26,085 bases of DNA from Gracilaria caudata (lineage: Eukaryota > Rhodophyta > Florideophyceae > Gracilariales > Gracilariaceae): NCBI GenBank assembly GCA_030374735.1, contig JASCIV010000293.1:1-26085 (forward strand), given 5' to 3'. Below, in pieces: positions 18,793 through 26,085 of this stretch. The position numbers and the translations under genes are program-made. Under the pieces are notes generated by a model that saw nothing but the letters and a program-made list of their open reading frames with translations, did not search any database and had not been told where the DNA came from. Each line of letters opens with the position of its first letter. The first letter of the stretch is position 1.

Positions 18793-20374
18793 ATGATCTC
18801 GAAAAACTCTGTGCAGGAGAATCTTGCACCCGTAAATGTGAAAGTGTTTTCACGTTAGCCGGAACTAAATCTTCCAGAACGCACAAGTTTGGCAGCTCGT
18901 GTGCATCTACTTCATTTTGGATCCCCGCTTGCTTTTTTCCAGATTTATTTGCATGGTTTTCACCTTCTTTTTCCGGATTATTGCATAAACTGGAAACAAC
19001 ACAGCCCTCCGAACGGACTTCAGGCGCAAACTTCTCTTTCACAGAATGGTGGGGCGTCTTGCCACATATAACGTGAATGGTTTTTCAGCAGACTATGCAG
19101 TGGTAATTGGGATCTGTTCCAATGACCCCATTATTAATGTTGCAGTTCTTCTCCACGCAAGAATACACCAGAGACATTTGAAGGTATCGAACAAAATCTC
19201 TGGCTCTGGCTCCCGAGCAAGGTGAAGTCGATTACATTGTTCGTCGAATATGTGAAGTCGAGACGCCGAAAGTTCCGCGTAACCTCGGCGGACCAATCAC
19301 AGTTCTCAATTTGCGTAACTACAAGCACATCTCGACCAATCAATTTTCTCATTAAGCCATGAAGCACACTGGACTTCGGCATTTATTGCATTGCAGGAGT
19401 GCTCGAACCACGTCGATCTTTTTGTGAGTGCGATACAATTTCATCGCAGTGGGCAAGAGTGATGACCATTGAGGATTCAGATGCGATAAGCATAGAGTTT
19501 GCTAAGAGGCAACCCATACCATCTTCCATCCCACGCATCGACTGGAATACTCTACTGTACGCCATTAAGCGAAGAACCCTCAAGTGAGGTTGAACTTCGA
19601 ATTTTGGCGTTGTTTTTTCGTTCATTAACACATCGAACTCTTACATGACTCAAATAACCACCACCTTGTGCACTTTCAGTCACAAAACTCTTACAACAGT
19701 TATTACGAGAATCGTGGAATTCTATCGACTTTAACGGCCACCCTAGGAACCCAATTATTGACAGAGGTTATGATCCACGTGCCAGCGTCATGGGACCATC
19801 CTGTGTTCAGACGAGAGGCTGCCGATATCTTGCATTCGATTACTCTCCGCTTGGTAACACTCACGATACGGTGGAGGACGATACTCATCGTGTATCTCTT
19901 TCGAAATTTTGTTGCAACACTCCCTGTCCTCCTCTTCGAATAATTCTCTTTCGAGAGACCCTCACAACTCGCACGGTCAAATGGGAAATGGTCCGGCAAC
20001 GCAACTCTAAATTGGTACTCATAGGGAATCGGATTAACGACATGCTTTTGTCGGTATGGACGGCTTCGAAGCCGAATACGGAGAGAGAGTAGACGCTGCG
20101 TAACTGCAACAACCGCCGCAAGCGTAAGGAAGAACGGCTGTGGAAAAACGCCTTGAGGAGCACTCAGTAGAAGGGTCCCAGAAAAATGCAAGATCAATCC
20201 TTGGAATTATATTGTTGCACCGGTTCAACACCTCTACATAATGCTTTCGATGGACACTATTCATTATTCTCTTTACTGGTTATGAGTCGATTCTGACCGG
20301 GTTCATCTCTCAGGTGACCTCGAATGCAAGCTTTCCGAATCGAACTTGCATTAAACAGAAACCGGTCCTCCCAT
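18793..20374. other. No recognisable gene
   Basis: About 1.6 kb with many overlapping frames. The longest, 19703-20197 on the minus strand (164 codons), and 19399-19587 on the plus strand (62 codons) show no domain. The 3' terminal repeat of the CACTA element to the right should lie within this interval, but I could not identify it. Confidence 0.35.
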
Positions 20375-23300
20375 CTACTTTCTTTTGTACTCTATGGATG
20401 GCATTACCACTCGAGCAGTCTCAATCAGGTCGTTTCTGCGCTGTTTGCCGAGAAAGTATCGGCGTCCGGAAAAGTTTAAGAACCCGATGGGTCTGCGGAC
20501 ACACGACGATGACTCCAAAGTTACCTCTGATGAACTTATATCTCTTGTGTACAGCAGTTTCAATGCTTCATTGTACAAGCATCCGTGGTGCCATCGAATT
20601 TGAACGAAGACAGCATGGACTGCTCCTCTCTGCTTGCCTGCAGAGGCTCCTATTCGAATATGGACCTCGAATATGCTTTGAACATCTCCGTAATACAGAT
20701 CTTTCGATATCTTCCTTTCTGTGTCAAGTGAGCCAGAGTGCAACGAGTTCTCAACATCTTCATCCAGAAGCTGAGCGAACTCCCCTGCGACACAAAAGTT
20801 TTGGCGTACATCACGTCGAAGACCTTGTCTGTGCTTGAAGTTTTTCTCTGTTTCAATGACGAACTTGGACGAACCACGGGATATCTCTGCCGAATTGAAC
20901 TCTTCAACGGAGACTATTGACCAAGAGGTACAGGTTTTGGAGATGTTCTCCATTACAAATTTCTGTACTAAACGATCGAACTTGTTACGCTTCTCGACCG
21001 ATTTGCCAAAACCTCGGACAACGATGCCATCTTCATATTTATAGTCATCATCTCGTTGCGAATCTGATGTTGATTGAGAGCGATCTTCGAACTTTTCCAA
21101 GACCAAGTCTTTCTCTTGCGGTACTCGTGGAGCAAGTCCATAGCTCATGATTCGTAACACGAAGAGCCTATGATTTTTGTGGAACAAATGGGAATTCACA
21201 TTTACTCTACTAGTCAGCCTTCTTCCCATCTCACCCAGCAGTCTTTCAATGAGGAACTGGGATGTAACGGCAAGCGGACCACATTCTTTCAGGAGTTCTG
21301 GGAGGTGCAATATTGCGTGGGTAGAGGGAGTCAAACAAAACGCCTCTGATGGTCCCGAGTGGAACTCCCGCAGAAATCGAACATAAGCTTCTTGCAGGAA
21401 ATGTTCCAATTCAATGATGACATCTCTTTCGCACCGGTACTAGGAGGAGATAGAAGCCAGTCTCGAAGTCAACGCCCACAGTTTAATCTTGTTTCCATTA
21501 ACTTTGTAGCGGTGCAGAAACGGTAACATATACATTTCAGCAAGGCGTTTCAGATCTTCTGCTTTGTATTTGCTCAGCTCACTCAATTGCAAAAGATTTC
21601 GACCCCATGTGATTGGTATGCCATAGGTGGATCGCTCCATTTCCTTATTAGTCTTCTCTAGAACAGCGACTGGGATGCAGTAGCTTGGGGGTTCTGGAAA
21701 CTTTTCGTGATTCGGATGGGCGCCACAAAGAAGCTTGGTCACCTGCTTCGTCCACCCAGTCAAGACCAAGTGCATTACGTCATATGGAAACGAAAATTTG
21801 ACATCAACGGAGAGCTTACGAAGATAGCAGTCTCTCTTAATGCCTGTCTTTCTGGACATTTCTTTTCCATCACTTCTATCTCTGCGATGGACAGCTAATC
21901 CTTTCCAGGTGGACAGTATGTCCTGAGGATTCCTTCTCGACCCGCACTCTATGTTAAGGATCTCTTTCGAATGGTCTCTACTACCGAAGTGGCGATCAGG
22001 GACAAGCCAAGATTTGATGACCTTCTTCGCAATGTCCGGCAAAACATAGGAAGACTTGTACGCACTAAGGTACGTTTTGCGCTTGAGACAGAACCTGCAA
22101 AAAAAGTACCAGTGTGTCCTACATAACCTAGGACCTTGGAGGCGGCAGGCCAGTCCGCCGTGAAGAAAGTCACATGTGCTCTTATCCTTCGTACTTTGTT
22201 GTAATGACATAGCACGGATATGCTCTTCTCCAGCATCCGAAAGTCATCGATTATGGGTTGCAGGAAGGTCTCGAAGTACTCCGATGCATGTGTGCCGGGC
22301 ACAATCGCGAAGATGAGTGCGTTATTGGCTCTTGCGCGTTCCCTTGGGCTATAATTCAAAATTGTGGATACTAGTGGCCATGAAGTAACTGCCTCACCAC
22401 GTCTATTCCTTGAACATTCAAATCCATCGGTCCAGAATGTGAAAAAAACCAGAATTTCCTCCGAGGTTTCGTCCATTGTATCTAACTGTGTGGAATACAA
22501 CCTTCGAAACATTCTGCCATGGTAGAAGTTGTGAAAGTTGTCGCTTCTTTTTGGTGAACGGTATGCGTTCTTCACTCTTTCCCTTCCTTCCTTGAGCTCT
22601 TTGAACGAGTCTTGAGCACGGCATAGTGCCTTTATTGCCGAGGATGGCGTCATATACCAATACTTCGAACTTCCATTCCCCTTCAGCGAGCCTCTGCATA
22701 CCGGGCATTTCTCAGAGAGCTTCAACCTTCCCGCGGCGGCACAATGACCTTCCCTGCACGTAGCGACAAAGTCCTTTCCCACCAACGATTTTCGAGACGC
22801 GTAGGACGACAGGGTTCGGTAGGATACAGCAGATTGGATTGGGTTTATGGCTATGAACTTCTCAATCGTTCTATGAGATACGTTGAAAAGCTCAGATGTG
22901 TACAGGAAAGAGCTCAACCTCCCAAACTCAGTTGCACATATGGAGTACGATTCATCTGAGGCATGACAATCGTCTTGCAGTTCTGGAGGAGAGCAGGACT
23001 CTGATTCATACCAGGATCGATAGTCTGTTGATTCCACAGACGAAGAGTAAGATGAAGCTTCCGGCTCTGATGAATGGCCACCATGGTTTGCCTCTCCAGG
23101 TCCAGAAGTACTTTCAATTTGGTGCTCCTCGTATCTGTGCTCACTTGGATTGCTATGCCTATCGGGACCCACCCCTTCCAATACGTCGCAGGTGTAGGGC
23201 TCAAAACTGAGACCCGCAATATTTTGTGAATCTGAAGGAGCTGGTGATAATTCACAAAGGGCAGGAAGCTCTCCATCTCTAAAAGCATTGATGCTTTCCT

Positions 23301-23460
23301 GAGTTCCATACTCCCATCTACATCTTCTCTTCCGAGGGGGAGATTCTGCCAGTATTTCCTCGCCGTACTATGGAGGCTTTTTGTCACTGATTAGGTCCTC
23401 TTTTCCAATTAAGTTTTCCCATCTACCTTTCCGTTTTCTGGTCGGGTTTTGTGAGGACAT
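20375..23460 (-). pseudogene. Tnp2-type (CACTA/EnSpm) transposase, decayed
   Basis: Begins ATGTCCTCACAAAACCC at 23460, with basic repeats (RKRKGRWE, RKRRCRWE). A cysteine-rich segment at about 22750-22690 (CREGHC, CPVCRGSL) is followed by the Tnp2 core at about 22450-22230: FTFWTDGFECSRN, FAIVPGTHASEYFETFLQPIIDDFRMLEKSI. Next come FTADWPAASKVLGYVGHTG and the C-x2-C CRFC, then FPYDVMHLVLTGWTKQV, and from about 21400 the C-terminal domain with STHAILHLPELLKECGPLAV, SQFLIERLLGE. This order matches Tnp2 proteins. Breaks: TAG at 23368-23370 (possibly a splice acceptor), one missing T in a T7 run near 22100 that shifts the frame before CRFC, and TAG at 21440-21442. The frame ends at TAG near 20375. 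Codes for the transposase of a cut-and-paste element; this copy is inactive. Confidence 0.85.
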
Positions 23461-23509
23461 GAGAGATTATCAGAGGATTTTTCTTGTAATTTGTGTTGCA
23501 CTCGAAAAT

Positions 23510-23593
23510 CTTTCACGATCATTGATGTGGTTTGCGTGGATCTTCGTGAAAGCATAAAACGGTGGGCATCGAAGACTTATTGCTTCGTGAAAG
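23510..23593. repeat. Three TCGTGAAAG motifs upstream of the Tnp2 gene
   Basis: CTTTCACGA at 23510-23518 (reverse), CTTCGTGAAAG at 23542-23552 and CTTCGTGAAAG at 23583-23593. CACTA elements carry short subterminal repeats, often in both orientations, that bind their TnpA protein; position and spacing fit that, just outside the transposase start. No CACTA terminal end was seen. Confidence 0.5.
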
Positions 23594-24011
23594 TTTGAAA
23601 CACGTACAGATATTTAAGTTTATTTCAAAACATATGATTCAATGATTCACTCCCATCCTGTCAACGCTCGTTTCTCTTCTTTTGCGAAGCGAAAGGTGGT
23701 CCCGCCCAACACCGTGTGCTCGGAAGTACTTGAAGAGCAACATGGGAGGCCGCTTCTCTCAAGAACCATGGTGCGGCAGCGTTGATCTCCATACAGCGGA
23801 GGTGATTTCTTCCCTCATTTCCGCAGGCGCACGTCTTCAACACTGCTCGCCATCTTCGCAACTGGCATTGGCTACGATTGTGGTTTGAAGCTGCAAACGT
23901 TCTTCAGTGTGTCAGTTGCGGATTATTGCGTTAACATCTGATCTTGTTGTTACTGCTACGTTGTTGCTAATGCATTGTCGAAACTAACGAGTCTTAAGCT
24001 TCTGTTTGCAG
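23594..24011. other. Spacer ending in an intron acceptor
   Basis: No gene recognised, but 23990-24011 has the form of an intron end: AACTAACG branch-like motif followed by TTCTGTTTGCAG. A 5' exon for the gene at 24012 should lie in or upstream of this interval; none could be chosen. Confidence 0.4.
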
Positions 24012-25361
24012 TCAACGAAAGCATTACTGTTCGTGCTCTTATCTTCATGAACCCTCGTACCAGCCGAGAGGTCACCGTTGACGCCAACTCGGGACAAGTG
24101 CAGCCGGCTAACAGCAGCAACGTGCAGTCTTCCGGCGTGCATGTGCTACCCTCAAACACCATTGGAGTGCTGACCGCGGCGTATAAGAGGCGCATGAAGA
24201 CGTCGGACAAGCCCGGCCTTCCGACGAAAACTGTGATCTCAGCGCGTCTCGTTTTCAATCGATTATACCGTGAGCAGATGACTGGGGAGGTGTCTTCAAG
24301 CGAGGACTATCTTGTGCACCCAGAGATGGCCAACAGCGTAAAGGATCTCATTCGTTCTTTCCTCTATCAGCGTATGGGGTTGACGAGGGGGGAGCGTACT
24401 TTTACCTCAGTGAAGATCGAATACGCGGACATGTTCTCTCACCTCAAACGCAGAATTGAAGATAAATTTCCGGTGCTTCGGGCCGCGCAGAACAGTTAGC
24501 TTGCGACGGAGTTCATCAAGGAGACCATGCAGCGTGACAAGAAGGCTAAAGTCGAAGCTGCAAAGAAAGCGGCTCGCAAGGTATCGGGATCATCGGTAGC
24601 GAGAGACAACGTAAACAGGACCACGGCGGCTTCAAGCGTTGGTAGAGATGACTGCGCTCCACGTGCATCAAATGGCTCTGGCGGGGCGGAAGTTGGAAGT
24701 TGTGAGCCTCACTTTCTTCAGCAAGTTAAAGAGAATGAGGTCGGGGTCCAAGACTGCAACCGCGAGCAGCAAGCATGACGTCGTTTGTGCGCATGATACT
24801 TCAGCACGCGAAGCGGGTGGTGATGGAAATCGTAACTTCGGCAAGAAGAAAGTACATCGGGATCGACCAGCAATATCGGAAGAAAGTCACTCAGAAGAAC
24901 GTGAACCGGATGGAAGCGAGCAAAGCGAGCTCTCTAATTCTACGGTCGTTCAGTCCCGCAATATCCTCACCGTAAGGCAGCAAAGCGCACGTCTCCAGAA
25001 TTTTCCAAGGACTATCAAACCTCTGAATCTGAAGATTTAGAAAAGGAGGTTCCTCCGAGAAAGAAGGTGCGCCGAGGTGGAAATTGCCGAGGTGGAAAGC
25101 GCAATGGGGGGCGTAATCGAGCAGGCCGCAATAAGAAGGTTGCAACAATTGTTGACCACGATGAACATCTGTCAGATGAGAGTGATTCGATTCCTCCGGT
25201 ACAGCAGAAACATCACAAAACCTCCAAAGTTGCACGTGATGGTAAGAGCACGGGGTTCCGCCCGCCGCGCCCTCAACCATCTCGTCGAAACCAGGCCTCC
25301 GTCTCTACGCGAGTGTGATCCATTCCCCAACATGTCTTTCCGTCTGGACAGCATGAAAGGT
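24012..25361 (+). pseudogene. Unknown protein, basic and RGG-rich C-terminus, broken
   Basis: An exon appears to start after the acceptor at 24011 and reads VNESITVRALIFMN, then a helical region (SVKDLIRSFLYQRMG, MFSHLKRRIEDKFPVL). TAG at 24497-24499 interrupts it, and the same frame resumes LATEFIKETMQRDKKAKVEAAKK. Coding then appears to move to a second frame from about 24700 (acidic: EESHSEEREPDGSEQSE) and to a third from about 24960 to 25318 (SESEDLEKEVPPRKKVRRGG, RGGKRNGGRNRAGRNKK, HLSDESDS). The RGG/KKRR section suggests nucleic-acid binding and nuclear location. TGA at 25316-25318 and a donor-like AAAGGTAAGC at 25357-25366 follow. No family recognised; with a CACTA element beside it, a TnpA-like accessory protein is possible but unsupported. 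Confidence 0.4.
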
Positions 25362-25498
25362 AAGCAGAAGTGCTGTCCTACTTTTTGACGTTCTCCCAAG
25401 AGCTTTAATTCATTCTAACATTGTTGACTACTCTCGACTCTTGTGCTATGAACACAACCCGCGCACATACAATTCTTCCTACGCACGAATGAATACTA
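25362..25498. other. Probable intron or spacer
   Basis: Follows a GTAAGC donor-like site at 25362 and is AT-rich with no open frame. It could be an intron joining the RGG-rich part to the ORF at 25499, but no acceptor is clear. Confidence 0.3.
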
Positions 25499-26035
25499 TT
25501 GACCTCCTCGAAGCTTCTGCGTACACCAGGTTCTCACGTTCCCATCTGCATTAGCCCCAAGGGATTTGTGTTTGAGGTTAGTTCGATGGTTACCGAAAGA
25601 AAGGGATTCTCTCTTTTTCATGATAAAATTGGTATTGCTTGTAAGCTATTCCATGATCCTCGTTCCCAGACCTATTTCTACACGGATTGTGTGGAAGAAC
25701 GCCTGAAACCGAACTTTTGGCGGTTCTATGCCGTATGGAAGGGGGTATCTCTCTGGCCTTTTGATATCCAAAGGTTCGGTAGATCATAGATAGGTTTTAG
25801 TGCCACACACGGACAATATGATCACACCCGGTTCGGTCCCTTGAGGGTCCAGTTCTGGCCAAGGTTTAGGTCTTACTTTGAACAACGATGTGAACCTTTA
25901 ATGTCCTTCTTACGTCCTTTAGAAGTACTACGTTGGCCTCATTACGCCTATGATACGTTCTATCGGTGGCTATCCCCATGCTGCATTGTAGAACAAAACG
26001 ACCCCTGTGGGGAAAAGCTCAACCGTTTCTCATAA
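25499..26035 (+). pseudogene. Unknown protein with one in-frame TAG
   Basis: A single frame of 178 codons interrupted only by TAG at 25787-25789, ending at TAA 26033-26035. The composition is protein-like and rich in Phe, Trp and Arg (FVFEVSSMVTERKGFSLFHD, RLKPNFWRFYAVWKG, then FWPRFRSYFEQRCEP, VLRWPHYAYDTFYRW). No domain recognised. There is no ATG at the beginning (the frame opens with TTG), so an upstream exon or truncation is likely. It may be the 3' part of the preceding gene or part of another transposon; the window ends 50 bp later. Confidence 0.35.
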
Positions 26036-26085
26036 TATCGGTATCCGCTCGGCGGTAACTTCCTCAGTATATGAGGTTCTATTTA

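Noticed and set aside
19703..20197. 164-codon minus-strand ORF
   Set aside because: It overlaps other frames of similar length, shows no domain or repeat relationship, and has low-complexity basic composition typical of chance frames.
2313..25789. Variant genetic code with UAG as glutamine
   Set aside because: TAG often stands where Gln would fit, but TAG also terminates the frames of prefoldin 5, the LINE and the Tnp2 gene, and TGA interruptions occur as often. Decay explains both kinds.
1..26085. CRISPR array, prokaryotic operon or integrated phage
   Set aside because: No spaced direct repeats, no ribosome-binding-site-led gene clusters, and the introns and protein families are eukaryotic.

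Overview
The window is nuclear DNA of a eukaryote. It has spliceosomal introns of about 58-93 nt with GT...AG ends and CTAAC, CTGAC or CTAAT branch-like motifs, eukaryote-specific proteins (prefoldin subunit 5, an AFG2/SPATA5-type AAA ATPase, SNU13) and eukaryotic transposons (hAT, Tnp2/CACTA, a non-LTR retrotransposon and MITE-like elements). A ribosome recycling factor gene implies an organelle that translates its own genes. An alga or related protist with short introns would fit, but the lineage is inference; no sequence here settles it.

Layout. 1-70 is a 5-bp microsatellite. 738-9600 is bounded by two inverted repeats of about 800 bp that carry the same unknown ORF. Between them lie a palindromic MITE (1624-1911), a decayed possible transposase (2120-3105, +), an HSP70 fragment (3165-3665, -), a decayed hAT transposase (4165-6778, -) with a 137-bp element inserted in it, and a 5'-truncated LINE (7015-8740, +). 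A second, partial MITE truncates the ORF in the right arm. 10215-12192 is the only stretch that looks like working host genes: prefoldin 5 on the minus strand and ribosome recycling factor on the plus strand, transcribed away from each other. 12656-15312 is a broken AFG2-type AAA ATPase that has lost both Walker A lysines. 15860-16051 is a truncated SNU13. 16100-20374 holds little that I recognise. 20375-23460 is a decayed Tnp2/CACTA transposase with repeated motifs upstream. 24012-26035 contains an unknown protein with basic, acidic and RGG-rich sections, then another unknown ORF, each interrupted by stops.

How it fits together. This is a repeat-rich gene graveyard around a small island of host genes. 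The clearest unexpected signal is the type of damage. Nearly all internal stops are TGA or TAG; TAA is almost absent. That is what C-to-T decay at CGA (CG) and CAG (CHG) would give, as expected if the repeats are or were methylated in CG and CHG contexts. Two other lesions are single-base losses in homopolymers (A5 to A4 in the recycling factor, T8 to T7 in the Tnp2 transposase), so some breaks could be sequencing errors. I found no coherent new multi-gene system. The best candidates for something undescribed are the inverted-repeat-bounded composite region and the methylation-like stop spectrum.
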